64,000 bases of DNA from Baekduia soli (lineage in GTDB: Bacteria > Actinomycetota > Thermoleophilia > Solirubrobacterales > Solirubrobacteraceae): contig NZ_CP042430.1 of NCBI RefSeq assembly GCF_007970665.1, positions 3,534,001-3,598,000 on the forward strand. The letters are read 5' to 3'. The notes below the pieces were generated by a model, which saw only the letters and a list, made by a program, of their open reading frames with translations, had not been told where the DNA came from and made no database searches. Positions 16,302 through 25,814 of the stretch are shown here, piece by piece. Made by a program: the position numbers and the translations under genes. Position 1 is the first letter of the stretch; each line of letters begins with the position of its first letter.

Positions 16302-16868
16302 TCAAACCTCGAGGATCTCTTCTTCCTTGCCCTTGAGGAGCGAGTCGAGCACGGCGATCTTGGCATCGGTGAGCTTCTGCAGCTCCTGCTCGCCGCGGCG
16401 CTCGTCGTCGGCCCCGACGTCGCCGTCGTCCTTGAGGCTCTTGAGGTCGTGCATGATGTCGCGGCGCACGTTGCGGATCGAGATCCGCCCGTCCTCGGCG
16501 AGGCCGCGCACGACCTTGACCAGCTCGCGCCGGCGCTCCTCGTTGAGCTCGGGGATCGACAGGCGGATGATGCGCCCGTCGTTGCTCGGCGTCAGCCCGA
16601 CGTCGGACTCCATGATCGCCTTCTCGATGGCCTTGATCGAGGACGCGTCGTAGGGCTGCACGGTGATGAGCCGCGCCTCGGGCACGTTGACCGTCGCGAG
16701 CTGGCGCACGGGCGTCGACGCGCCGTAGTAGTCGACCATGATCCGGTCCAGGACCGTGGGGCTGGCCCGTCCGGTGCGCACGGAGGAGAACGTGTTCTGC
16801 GCTGCCTGCACCGCATTGTCCATGCGCTCGCCGGCCTCAACCAGGAGCTCGTCGATCAGCTCGCTCAT
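16302..16868 (-). CDS. frr: Ribosome recycling factor
   Basis: 188 residues from ATG 16868, preceded by a GGAGGC about 12 bases upstream; the longer open frame is shadow of pyrH. It releases ribosomes from mRNA together with EF-G. The sequence runs from MDNAVQAAQNTFSSVRTGRA through DRIMVDYYG to the C-terminal EELQ-type helix, complete over its whole length. It starts only 2 bases after the pyrH stop. Confidence 0.96.
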   Translation of the reverse strand: MSELIDELLVEAGERMDNAVQAAQNTFSSVRTGRASPTVLDRIMVDYYGASTPVRQLATVNVPEARLITVQPYDASSIKAIEKAIMESDVGLTPSNDGRIIRLSIPELNEERRRELVKVVRGLAEDGRISIRNVRRDIMHDLKSLKDDGDVGADDERRGEQELQKLTDAKIAVLDSLLKGKEEEILEV

Positions 16869-16870
16869 CG

Positions 16871-17653
<783 letters not shown>

Positions 17654-18259
17654 TCACTCGCCGACGGCGAAGCGGACGAAGCGCTTGATGACGACGTTCT
17701 CGCCCGTCTTGGACGAGAGGTCGCTGCGGAGCTGCTCGATCGTCTTGCCGTCGTGCTTGTCGGCGTTGACGTGCTCCTGGTGGAGCAGGACGACCTCGCC
17801 ATACCACTTCTTGAGCTGGCCCTCGACGATCCGGGGCCGGATGTTCTCCGGCTTGTCGGCGGCCATCTCCTCGAACACGCGGGCCTCGCGGTCGCGGTCC
17901 TCCTGCGGGATCTCGTCCTCGGTGACGTACTTCGTCTGCGGCGAGGCGGCGATGTGCAGCGCGAGGTCCTTGGCGAACGCGACGAAGTCGTCGTTCTTGG
18001 CGACGAAGTCGGTGTTGCACTCGACCTGCACGAGCACGCCGACCTTGCCGGTCGCGTGCACGTAGGCCTGGACGGTGCCCTCGGAGGTCTCGCGGCCGGC
18101 GAGCTTGCCGACCTTGTTGCCCATCTTGACGCGGAGGATCTCCTGCGCCTTGTCCGCGTCGCCCTCGGCCTCGACGAGGGCGCTCTTGCAGTCCATCATG
18201 CCGGCGCCGGTCTGCTGGCGCAGGGCCTTCACGTCGGCCGCGCTGGGCTGGTAGCTCAC
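17654..18259 (-). CDS. tsf: Elongation factor Ts, short form
   Basis: 201 residues from GTG 18259. It exchanges GDP for GTP on EF-Tu. The UBA-like N-terminus (VKALRQQTGAGMMDCKSAL) and the core contact TDFVAKN are present. The protein is about 80-90 residues shorter than the E. coli form, lacking one core repeat, which is normal for Thermus-like and several actinobacterial EF-Ts proteins and not a truncation. It follows rpsB by 33 bases. Confidence 0.95.
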   Translation of the reverse strand: MSYQPSAADVKALRQQTGAGMMDCKSALVEAEGDADKAQEILRVKMGNKVGKLAGRETSEGTVQAYVHATGKVGVLVQVECNTDFVAKNDDFVAFAKDLALHIAASPQTKYVTEDEIPQEDRDREARVFEEMAADKPENIRPRIVEGQLKKWYGEVVLLHQEHVNADKHDGKTIEQLRSDLSSKTGENVVIKRFVRFAVGE

Positions 18260-18292
18260 AGTGCTCTTGCTCCGTTGGTCGTCGGAAAGGGG

Positions 18293-19294
18293 CTAGTTGC
18301 CAGGCGCCTGGTCGCCGAGCACCGCGTCGGTGACGGGCGTCTCGGGCGTCGAGGCGGGGTCGGGCGTCGGGTCCTGGGCGGGGGGCGCCGGAGCGGCCTG
18401 GCCCCCGGGGCGCGACTGGACCTCGTCCTGGTTGGCCTGCGGCGTGGCGCGGGCGGCCTCGGCGGCCTCCTCGGCGGCCTTAGCCTCGGCGGCGGCCTGG
18501 CGCCGCTGGGCCTCCTCGGCCTCGCGGCGGGCCGCCTCTTCGGCCGCACGCGCCGCGGCGGCCTCGGTCTCTCGCTGGATGCGGGCCTCCTCGGCGGCGC
18601 GCCACTCGCCCGCGCCCTCGGCGATCGCGTTGCCCAGCGCGCGCGTGATCAGGTCGCAGGACTTGATCGCGTCGTCGTTGCCGGGGATGACGAAGTCGAT
18701 GCCGTCGGGGTCGCAGTTGGTGTCGACCAGGCCGATGAGCGGGATGCGCAGGCGCTGGGCCTCGCGCACGCCGATGACCTCGGTCTTGAGGTCGACGACG
18801 AAGATGGCGTCGGGCGTGCGCAGCATGTTCTTGACGCCGCCCAGGTTGGCGCGCAGCTTGGCCAGGTCGGCCTCGGCCGACAGGCGCTCGCGCGTCGGCA
18901 GCAGCGCCAGCTGGCCGTCGGCCTCGTAGCGCTCGAGATCGTGCAGGCGCTTGATGCGCTGGTTGATCGTCTGGAAGTTCGTGAGCAGGCCACCGAGCCA
19001 GCGGTGGTTGATGTGCGGCATGCCGCACGCCTCGGCGACCTCCTTGACGGAGTCGCGGGCCTGCTTCTTGGTGCCGACGAACAGGACGGTGCCGCCGCGG
19101 GCCGAGAGGTCGCGGACGAAGTCCTGCGCGTTGCGCAGCAGACGCTCGGTCTGCAGGAGGTCGATGATGTAGATCCCGCCGCGCTCGCCCCAGATGAAGC
19201 GGCGCATCTTCGGGTTCCAGCGTCGCGTCTGATGCCCGAAGTGCACTCCGGACTCCAGCAGCTGGCGGAGGCCGACGTCGGTGTCAGCGGCCAT
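18293..19294 (-). CDS. rpsB: 30S ribosomal protein S2 with long acidic/alanine-rich C-terminal extension
   Basis: 333 residues from ATG 19294, about 70-90 longer than usual. Residues 1-230 are a complete S2 (LLESGVHFGHQTRRWNPKM, FVGTKKQARDSV, HRWLGGLLTNFQTI, PLIGLVDTNCDPD, IPGNDDAIKS). Residues 235-300 are a charged Ala/Glu/Arg-rich helix of likely coiled-coil type, and 300-333 are Pro/Thr-rich. The tail is in frame and shares the base composition of the gene, so it belongs to the protein. It starts the rpsB-tsf-pyrH-frr run. Confidence 0.95.
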   Translation of the reverse strand: MAADTDVGLRQLLESGVHFGHQTRRWNPKMRRFIWGERGGIYIIDLLQTERLLRNAQDFVRDLSARGGTVLFVGTKKQARDSVKEVAEACGMPHINHRWLGGLLTNFQTINQRIKRLHDLERYEADGQLALLPTRERLSAEADLAKLRANLGGVKNMLRTPDAIFVVDLKTEVIGVREAQRLRIPLIGLVDTNCDPDGIDFVIPGNDDAIKSCDLITRALGNAIAEGAGEWRAAEEARIQRETEAAAARAAEEAARREAEEAQRRQAAAEAKAAEEAAEAARATPQANQDEVQSRPGGQAAPAPPAQDPTPDPASTPETPVTDAVLGDQAPGN

Positions 19295-19576
19295 GGTGGT
19301 GCTCCCTTGTCGTGTGGTGATCGGTGCTGCTCCCGTCCATCCGGCTGACGCGGACTCGGCAGGTGCCGAGCAGGGTCGCGCCCCGAGGGTCAGGACGGGG
19401 TCGTGGAACTGGTTGAGGGCAGTGTAGGGCGTCCATACCTGCCCATGTCGGGCGGGTGACCGGACATTCGGCCCACAGCTGGGGCAACTCGGTGAAGGCC
19501 TCCTCACCAGTGCCGATGACCGGGTGCAGGCCCCCTCCCCCCAGGGGCCCATGACCCGAACGAGGAGGACCGCCCC
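19295..19576 (-). other. rpsB upstream region, divergent from the lyase-like gene
   Basis: 282 bases between divergent genes. It should hold the rpsB promoter and leader. A TACACT hexamer on the minus strand at about 19429-19434 could be the -10, giving a leader of about 130 bases, but no convincing -35 was found. No gene was seen. The last 15 bases hold the GAGGAGG Shine-Dalgarno of the gene at 19577. Confidence 0.35.
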
Positions 19577-21217
19577 ATGGCGATGACGTCGCCGATCCGA
19601 GGATCCATCCCGAGCGGCCGGCGTCGCGCTGTGCTCGTGGCCGCGAGCCTGCTCAGCACCGCCGCCGCCCTCCCTGTCGCACCGTCGATGGCCGCCTCCG
19701 CGGCCAAGACCACCCGCCTGGCCCCGACCTCGGCGCTCGCGGGCTCCGATGTCGCCGGATGCCGCGCCAGGAAGAGCTCGCTGCTGGCCGGCGGCACGTG
19801 CGACTGGGCGACGGCCCTGCGCTTCGCCGTCCCGGCCGACGTCGCCTCCGCGCGCCTGCGCGTGCACGTCAGCGGCACCTCCACCGGCCCGCTCAAGGTC
19901 AGCGTCCCCGCCACGGCGACCACCGCGGCCCGCAGCTTCACCACCGCCGCCAAGAAGCTCCACGGCACGGTCCGCATCGACGTCTCGGCCGCGATCGGCG
20001 CCGACGGCATCACGCAGGCCCTGACCGTCGAGGGCCCGGCCGGCGCCACGATCCGCTTCTCCCGCCCCGCGCTGGAGGTCACCGTCCCCGCGGCCGGCAC
20101 CGGCAGCAGCGTGGGCACGGGCACCGGCACCGCCACGGGCTCGGTTGCGGGCAGCACGACCCCGCCGGTCGTCGTCCCGCCCGTCGTGCCGCCCGTCGTC
20201 ACCCCGCCGGCGCCCGCGGGCCAGGCCCTGCCCCCGAGCAGATCCTCCTCGGTCTGGCTCAGCCCGGCCGACCTGCAGTCGCTGCCGACCTCCGGCGCCG
20301 CCTGGAGCGCGGTCAAGTCCGCCGCCGACGGCAGCCTCGGCACGCCCGACGTCGAGAACCAGGACTCCGACCACGACGTCAACACGCTCGCCGCGGCGCT
20401 CGTCTACGCCCGCACCGGCACCGCGAGCTACCGCGCGAAGGCCGCCGCCGGCATCGCCGGGGCGATCGGCACGGAGGCCGGAGGCCGCACGCTGGCTCTG
20501 GCCCGCAACCTCCTCTCCTACGTCGTCGCGGCCGACCTCATCGACCTGCACGGCCTCGACCCCGCCGCCGACGCGCGCTTCCGTGCCTGGATCTCGGCTG
20601 CGCGCACCGAGAACCTGCAGGGCATGACGCTCATCAGCACCCACGAGGACCGCCCGAACAACTGGGGCACCCACGCGGGCGCGAGCCGCATCGCCGTCGA
20701 CCTCTACCTCGGCGACGACGCCGACCTGGCCCGTGCCGCCGCCGTGTACAAGGGCTGGCTCGGGGACCGCTCGAGCTACGCGTCCTTCTCCTGGGGCGAC
20801 CTGTCCTTCCAGGCCGACGCCGCCCACCCGGTCGGGATCCAGCCGGTCGGCTCGACCAAGAGCGGCGTCAGCCTCGACGGTGCCCTGGCCGACGACATGC
20901 GCCGCGGCTGCTCGTTCCAGCCCGTGCCCTGCCACACGAACTACGCGTGGGAGGCCATGCAGGGTGCCGTGATGCAGGCCGAGCTGCTCTCCCACCACGG
21001 GATGCCGGCGTTCAGCTGGTCCGACAACGCCGTCGAGCGCGCCGCGCTGTACCTCCAGCAGCTCGACCAGTCCTACGGCGGCTGGTGGGCGGCCACGGAT
21101 GACACGTGGCAGCCCTGGGTGCTCAACCACGCCTATGGCGCGCACTTCCCGGCCACCACCGGCGGGCCCGGCAAGAACTTCGGCTGGACCGCCTGGGTCT
21201 ACGGGCCGAAGGGCTGA
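19577..21217 (+). CDS. Secreted alginate-lyase-like protein 1 (alpha/alpha-toroid type)
   Basis: 546 residues; GAGGAGG stands 8 bases before ATG 19577. A signal peptide (about 1-38) is followed by a beta-rich domain (about 45-178), a Gly/Ser/Thr/Pro linker (180-220), and a helical domain (225-546). The helical domain carries RPNNWGTHAGASR, DGALADDMRRGC, YAWEAMQG and PWVLNHAYG, which recall alginate-lyase family toroids that cut uronic-acid polysaccharides. Two other proteins in the window (40055-41374 and 56836-58452) share these motifs almost word for word. The lyase activity is inferred; the substrate may be the exopolysaccharide made by this locus. Confidence 0.78.
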   Translation: MAMTSPIRGSIPSGRRRAVLVAASLLSTAAALPVAPSMAASAAKTTRLAPTSALAGSDVAGCRARKSSLLAGGTCDWATALRFAVPADVASARLRVHVSGTSTGPLKVSVPATATTAARSFTTAAKKLHGTVRIDVSAAIGADGITQALTVEGPAGATIRFSRPALEVTVPAAGTGSSVGTGTGTATGSVAGSTTPPVVVPPVVPPVVTPPAPAGQALPPSRSSSVWLSPADLQSLPTSGAAWSAVKSAADGSLGTPDVENQDSDHDVNTLAAALVYARTGTASYRAKAAAGIAGAIGTEAGGRTLALARNLLSYVVAADLIDLHGLDPAADARFRAWISAARTENLQGMTLISTHEDRPNNWGTHAGASRIAVDLYLGDDADLARAAAVYKGWLGDRSSYASFSWGDLSFQADAAHPVGIQPVGSTKSGVSLDGALADDMRRGCSFQPVPCHTNYAWEAMQGAVMQAELLSHHGMPAFSWSDNAVERAALYLQQLDQSYGGWWAATDDTWQPWVLNHAYGAHFPATTGGPGKNFGWTAWVYGPKG

Positions 21218-21229
21218 CACCCTCCTGGA

Positions 21230-21265
21230 GCGTCCATGGTGTCCGTCGGCGGACGCCATGGACGC
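21230..21265 (+). terminator. Long hairpin after the lyase-like gene
   Basis: GCGTCCATGG and CCATGGACGC arms are continued inwards by GTCCG and CGGAC with one T-G wobble, a stem of 16 pairs with a 4-base loop, 13 bases after the stop codon. Confidence 0.65.
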
Positions 21266-21389
21266 ACGTCCGGGTTCACCATCCGGCAACGCGAGGCATC
21301 AGGAGTCGTGCGACATTGGTCGGGACACAGAACGACGAGCCAATGAACTGCCGCGTGCGGACCGAGCACGCGGAGGAGGAGGAGAAGCG

Positions 21390-21617
21390 ATGACCTGGAA
21401 GCTGCACGACCCCCAGCACCGCGCCGTCATCACCCCGTTCGCCTCGCGCCAGGAGGCCGAGCGCTGGCGCGACGCCCACGGTCTGGACGGCCTGTTCGCG
21501 GTCGCCCAGGACGCCGAGGCGGTCCCGCCCGCCGCCGGCCGCCCGCGCCCCGCGACCCCGCGCCGCGGGCACACGGCCGCCGCCGCGCGCGAGCGCCGTC
21601 GCCGCCCCGCCTGCTGA
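21390..21617 (+). CDS. Small protein with W-x-LHD motif, paralogue of the one at 24568-24816
   Basis: 75 residues. ATG 21390 is preceded by a GGAGGAGGAGGAG Shine-Dalgarno stretch, strong evidence for translation. The N-terminal half WKLHDPQHRAVITPFASRQ with EAERWR matches the small protein on the other strand at 24568-24816 (WMLHDGTYTAVIWPFGTEE with EAWR). The C-terminal half is Arg/Ala/Pro-rich and of low complexity. No signal peptide or membrane segment. Function unknown. Confidence 0.72.
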   Translation: MTWKLHDPQHRAVITPFASRQEAERWRDAHGLDGLFAVAQDAEAVPPAAGRPRPATPRRGHTAAAARERRRRPAC

Positions 21618-21707
21618 CCGCCGCTCCTCGGGACCCCAGACCATTGGGGCGGGCCACGACCTCCGGGCCTGTCCATCCGTAGCGCAGACAGGCGGTGCGC
21701 CGGGACT

Positions 21708-21713
21708 TAGCCT
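21708..21713 (+). promoter_or_regulatory. -10 element of the PKD/DNRLRE gene, leaderless type
   Basis: TAGCCT ends 7 bases before GTG 21721, identical in sequence and spacing to the one before 7377. Confidence 0.5.
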
Positions 21714-21720
21714 CACGGGC

Positions 21721-24567
21721 GTGTCCATCCGCCTCACGCTCCTGGGCCGGCTGCGCCTGCCGGTCCTCGCCGCCCTGATCGCCGCGGCGGCCGTCCTGGC
21801 CCTCTCGGCGGCGTCCGCCGCGCCGGCCCACGCCGCGACCGCGCCGACGACCGACATCGGCCACAAGGACCAGTCCTACGCCGACGCCTACGACGTCGGC
21901 GGCTCCATCACGGGCACCAAGCCGGAGAGCAAGCTCTGGTTCAACGACGGCACGTGGTGGTCGGACATGTACAGCGCGACGCTGGGCGTGCACCGCATCT
22001 ACAAGCTCAACCGCGCGACGGAGACCTGGAGCGACGCGGGCACGACCCTGGACTCGCGCCCCAAGACCCGCTCGGACATCCTCTGGGACAGCGCCACCGG
22101 CAAGCTCTACGTCGCCTCCCACAGCTACACGTCGCAGAGCTCCACCACGACGACGGGCACCGACGGCAAGCTCTGGCGCTACAGCTACAACCCCATCAGC
22201 CACACGTACTCGGTGGACGCCGGATTCCCGGTCAACCTGGGCTCGGCCAAGACCGAGACGCTGGTGATCGACCGCGACACCACCGGGCGCCTGTGGGCGA
22301 CCTGGACGGCCAACCTCCAGGTCTGGGTCACGCACTCGACCTCGGCGGGCGACACCTCCTGGGTGACGCCCTACGTCCTGCCCGGCTCGGGCACGCTGAA
22401 CGCCGACGACATCTCCTCGGTCGTCGCGTTCAAGGGCTTCATCGGCATCCAGTGGAGCGCGCAGGACAAGACGACCACGCCGTATTCGGGCAACGAGTGG
22501 TTCGCGGTGCACAAGGACGGCGCCGGCGACACCGCCGCCGACTGGAGCGCGAGCACGATCCCGACGGGCTACAGCCCCGACGATCACATCAACCTCAAGG
22601 CCGACGCCGACGGCAACGTCTTCATCGCCTCCAAGACCAGCGAGAGCACGAGCACCAACCCGCTCATCTTCCTGCTCAAGCGCACCCTGACGAGCACCAC
22701 CACCGGCGCCGGCACGTGGACGAAGGCCGTCTTCGGCACGGTGGCCGACAGCAACACGCGGCCCATCGTCGTGCTCGACCCCACCGACGACCAGGCCCAC
22801 GTCTTCGCGACCTGCCCGCAGCCGCCGTACACCAGCGGCCAGTCGGGCGGCGACATCTGCGAGAAGGTCAGCCCCATGTCGTCGCTGTCGCTGCCGGCCG
22901 GGCAGGGCACGCCGGTCATGCGCGACCACACGTCGCAGGACATGAACGACGTGACCTCGACCAAGCAGCCGGTCTCGCCGACCACCGGGCTGGTGGCGAT
23001 GGCCAACGACAAGACGACCAAGCTGTACTGGCACTCCGACGAGCCGTTGGGCGACGGGCCGCCCCCGACCGGGCCCACGGCCTCGTTCACGGCCACCCCC
23101 ACCTCGGGCACCGCGCCGCTCGTCGTCCAGTTCACCGACACCTCGACGGGCTCGCCGACGACCCATGCGTGGAACTTCGGCGACGGCACGCCGGTCGACA
23201 CGACCGCCAACCCGCAGCACACCTACTCCACGCCGGGCACCTATGACGTCACGCTGAGCGTGTCCAACGCCAACGGCTCCGACTCCGTCACGCAGAGCGG
23301 GCTGATCACGGTCGCGTCCGGCTCCACGAGCGGCCAGACGACGTTCACCGACGTCGCCGACGCGCCGGTGAAGTCCACGAGCGCGACCAGGAACTACGGC
23401 ACGGACACGAGCCTGCGGGTCCGTCAGGGCACCAGCTCGACCGACACCTTCTACCACTCCTACCTCAAGTTCGACGTGTCGGGTCTGGGCGGGACGCCGA
23501 CCGACGCCAAGCTGCGCCTGTTCGTCACCGACGCCAGCCCCGACGGCGGGCGGGTGTTCTCCGTGGCCAACACATGGGCCGAGTCGACGATCACCTGGGC
23601 CAGCGCGCCGGCCATCGGCGCCACGAGCATCGGCTCGGCGGGCACGACGACCGCCGGTGCCTGGGTCGAGATCGACCTCGGCACCGCGGTCACGGGCAAC
23701 GGCACCTACAGCTTCGCGCTGACCAACACGAGCTCCAACAGCGCGTACTACTCCAGCCGCGAGGGCACCAACGCGCCTCAGCTCGTGGTGACCGCGGGCG
23801 GCGGCAGCCCGCCGCCCCCGGGCCAGCCGACCGCGGACTTCAGCGCCACCCCGACCTCGGGCAGCGCGCCGCTGGCCACGACGTTCACGAGCCTGGCCAG
23901 CAGCGATGTCGACGGCTGGACGTGGGACTTCGGCGACGGCAGCCCCGTCTCGCACGCCCAGAACCCGGCGCACTCCTACACGACGCCCGGCACCTACGAC
24001 GTGACGCTCACCGTGTCGCGCTCCAGCGACGGCGCGACGGCCACCTCGACCAAGAACGGCTACATCACGGTCTCCGCGACCCCGCCGCCGCCGAGCGGGA
24101 CGCTGACGTTCACCCCCACCGCCGATGCGCACGTCAAGTCCTCGAGCCCCAGCTCCAACTACGGGACGGCGACGACCCTGCAGATCCGCCAGGGCGATGC
24201 GTCCAACCCGGTGACCTACGTCACCTACCTGAAGTTCGCGGTCAGTGGGCTCAACGGCGCGGTGCCGACGAGCGCCAGGCTGCGGCTGTTCGTCACCGAC
24301 GCCAGCACCGACGGTGGCAGCGTCTTCCGCGTCGGTGACGCCTGGACCGAGACGACGCTGAACTGGAACAACCGCCCGTTGCTGCCCGCCACCAGTGTCG
24401 GGACGGCGGGCGCGGTCGCCGCCGGCGCCTACGTCGACATCGACCTCGGCTCGGCCATCACCGGCGACGGGACGTACAGCTTCGCCATCGCGAGCTCGTC
24501 GACCAACAGCGCGATCTACTCCAGCCGCGAGACGACCAACCCGCCCCAGCTCGTCCTCGGGACCTGA
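21721..24567 (+). CDS. Secreted multidomain surface protein: beta-propeller-like, PKD, DNRLRE, PKD, DNRLRE
   Basis: 948 residues from GTG 21721. A signal peptide ends near residue 39 (PAHAATAP). Residues 45-445 look like a propeller or sialidase-like fold with repeated W/Y strands (KLWFNDGTWWSDMY, GRLWATWTANLQVW). PKD domains follow at about 455-535 (WNFGDGTPVDT) and 700-780 (WDFGDGSPVSHAQ). Two DNRLRE/CBM96-like domains of about 155 residues each lie after them, both with LRLFVTDAS, TYSFA and YSSRE. DNRLRE modules can bind alginate-like polysaccharides. The arrangement suggests a cell-surface or matrix protein. The stop forms TGATCA with the stop of the opposing small gene. Confidence 0.8.
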   Translation: MSIRLTLLGRLRLPVLAALIAAAAVLALSAASAAPAHAATAPTTDIGHKDQSYADAYDVGGSITGTKPESKLWFNDGTWWSDMYSATLGVHRIYKLNRATETWSDAGTTLDSRPKTRSDILWDSATGKLYVASHSYTSQSSTTTTGTDGKLWRYSYNPISHTYSVDAGFPVNLGSAKTETLVIDRDTTGRLWATWTANLQVWVTHSTSAGDTSWVTPYVLPGSGTLNADDISSVVAFKGFIGIQWSAQDKTTTPYSGNEWFAVHKDGAGDTAADWSASTIPTGYSPDDHINLKADADGNVFIASKTSESTSTNPLIFLLKRTLTSTTTGAGTWTKAVFGTVADSNTRPIVVLDPTDDQAHVFATCPQPPYTSGQSGGDICEKVSPMSSLSLPAGQGTPVMRDHTSQDMNDVTSTKQPVSPTTGLVAMANDKTTKLYWHSDEPLGDGPPPTGPTASFTATPTSGTAPLVVQFTDTSTGSPTTHAWNFGDGTPVDTTANPQHTYSTPGTYDVTLSVSNANGSDSVTQSGLITVASGSTSGQTTFTDVADAPVKSTSATRNYGTDTSLRVRQGTSSTDTFYHSYLKFDVSGLGGTPTDAKLRLFVTDASPDGGRVFSVANTWAESTITWASAPAIGATSIGSAGTTTAGAWVEIDLGTAVTGNGTYSFALTNTSSNSAYYSSREGTNAPQLVVTAGGGSPPPPGQPTADFSATPTSGSAPLATTFTSLASSDVDGWTWDFGDGSPVSHAQNPAHSYTTPGTYDVTLTVSRSSDGATATSTKNGYITVSATPPPPSGTLTFTPTADAHVKSSSPSSNYGTATTLQIRQGDASNPVTYVTYLKFAVSGLNGAVPTSARLRLFVTDASTDGGSVFRVGDAWTETTLNWNNRPLLPATSVGTAGAVAAGAYVDIDLGSAITGDGTYSFAIASSSTNSAIYSSRETTNPPQLVLGT

Positions 24568-24816
24568 TCAGCGCCGGGGCAGCCGGCCGGCGCCGCGGCG
24601 CCGGCGCAGGAAGCGGGCGCCGGCCGGCGGCGCCGCGCCCAGGCGGTGCTCGCCGGGGAGGTCACCGCCGCCGGGAGGCCGGTCGCACACCCGCTCCACG
24701 ATGAACCCCGGCAGGCAGAACTCGCTGCGCCAGGCCTCGGCGGCCTCCTCGGTGCCGAAGGGCCAGATCACCGCCGTATAGGTCCCGTCGTGCAGCATCC
24801 AACCGAAGTCGTCCAT
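24568..24816 (-). CDS. Small protein with W-x-LHD motif, paralogue of the one at 21390-21617
   Basis: 82 residues from ATG 24816, preceded by GGGAGGA 7 bases upstream. Residues 6-35 (WMLHDGTYTAVIWPFGTEE and EAWRSEF) match the small protein at 21390. The two share about the first 40 residues and then diverge; this one ends in an Arg/Gly/Pro-rich tail. They face each other across the PKD/DNRLRE gene. Function unknown. Confidence 0.65.
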   Translation of the reverse strand: MDDFGWMLHDGTYTAVIWPFGTEEAAEAWRSEFCLPGFIVERVCDRPPGGGDLPGEHRLGAAPPAGARFLRRRRGAGRLPRR

Positions 24817-24905
24817 GGGCGTCCTCCCAGACCCGACCGGCCTCTCCGGCGCCGGGTGGATGCAGATTCGGTCCGGTCCGGGGAAGTCCTTTGGCGGACG
24901 ACCGC

Positions 24906-25814
24906 TCATCCCGTCCCGCGGGCCCGCTGCAGGGCGTCCTGCAGATCGGCGGGCAGCTCGCTGAGCACGTCGAGGGCCTCACCCGTCACCGGATGGGCGA
25001 AGGCCAGGCGGGCCGCGTGCAGGAACTGGCGCTCCAGCCCGAGGTCGCCCGCGGCGCCGTAGGTCGGGTCGCCCGCGACGGGGTGGCCGATGGCCTCCAG
25101 GTGGACGCGGATCTGGTGCGTGCGCCCCGTGTCCAGCCACACGTCGAGCAGCGAGTGGCGCGGGAGCGCCTCGACCAGCGCGAAGCGGGTGCGGGCCGAG
25201 CGCGGCGTGTCGGTGTCGGTCGACATCTTCGTGCGCTCGCGCCGGTCGCGCCCGATCGGCGCCTCGATGGTCCCGGTGCGGGCCGGCGGCCGGCCGACGA
25301 CCAGCGCGCGGTACTCCCGCGTCAGCTCGCGTCGCTGCAGCGCGAGCTTGAGCGCGGCGTGGACGGGCTCGGTCTTGGCGACGACGAGCAGACCGGAGGT
25401 GTCGCGGTCCAGGCGGTGCACGAGCCCGGCGCGCCAGCCCTCGCCGGCGTCGCCCGGCGCGCCGGCCCCGGCCCGCGCCTCCAGCGCCTGGGCCAGCGTG
25501 CCCGTGAGGTGGCCGCGAGCCGGGTGGACGACCAGGCCGGCCGGCTTGTCGACGACGAGCAGGTGCTCGTCCTCGTAGGGGACGGCGAAGCTGACGCCGG
25601 CCGCGACGTCCTCCGGGCCCACCGGCGCCTCGGGCTCGGTGACCTCGACGAGGTCACCGGCGGCGACGATCCGGCTCTTGGCCTGCGGCAGGCCGCCGAC
25701 GCAGACCAGGCCCGCGTCGATCAGGCGCTGCGCACGCGCACGCGATCCGAGCGGCCTGGCCAGGAACGCGTCGAGCCGCTGGCCGGCCTCATCGGGCCCG
25801 ACGTGCAGATCCAT
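24906..25814 (-). CDS. RluA-family 23S rRNA or tRNA pseudouridine synthase
   Basis: 302 residues. An N-terminal S4 domain (RLDAFLARPLGSRARAQRLI) is followed by the catalytic domain with HRLDRDTSGLLVVAKT, which holds the catalytic Asp, and GRTHQIRVHLEAIGHPV. The architecture is that of RluD/YlyB, which modifies helix 69 of 23S rRNA. Its position directly after lspA, overlapping it by 26 bases, is the common bacterial arrangement. The exact uridine target is not determined by the sequence. Confidence 0.9.
   Translation of the reverse strand: MDLHVGPDEAGQRLDAFLARPLGSRARAQRLIDAGLVCVGGLPQAKSRIVAAGDLVEVTEPEAPVGPEDVAAGVSFAVPYEDEHLLVVDKPAGLVVHPARGHLTGTLAQALEARAGAGAPGDAGEGWRAGLVHRLDRDTSGLLVVAKTEPVHAALKLALQRRELTREYRALVVGRPPARTGTIEAPIGRDRRERTKMSTDTDTPRSARTRFALVEALPRHSLLDVWLDTGRTHQIRVHLEAIGHPVAGDPTYGAAGDLGLERQFLHAARLAFAHPVTGEALDVLSELPADLQDALQRARGTG

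Noticed and set aside
17654-18259. EF-Ts looked truncated
   Set aside because: Short EF-Ts of about 200 residues is normal in several lineages, and both functional regions are complete.
19295-19576. Possible regulatory RNA in the rpsB leader
   Set aside because: No strong stem structure matching known S2 leader RNAs was found by eye; only a weak -10 candidate remains.
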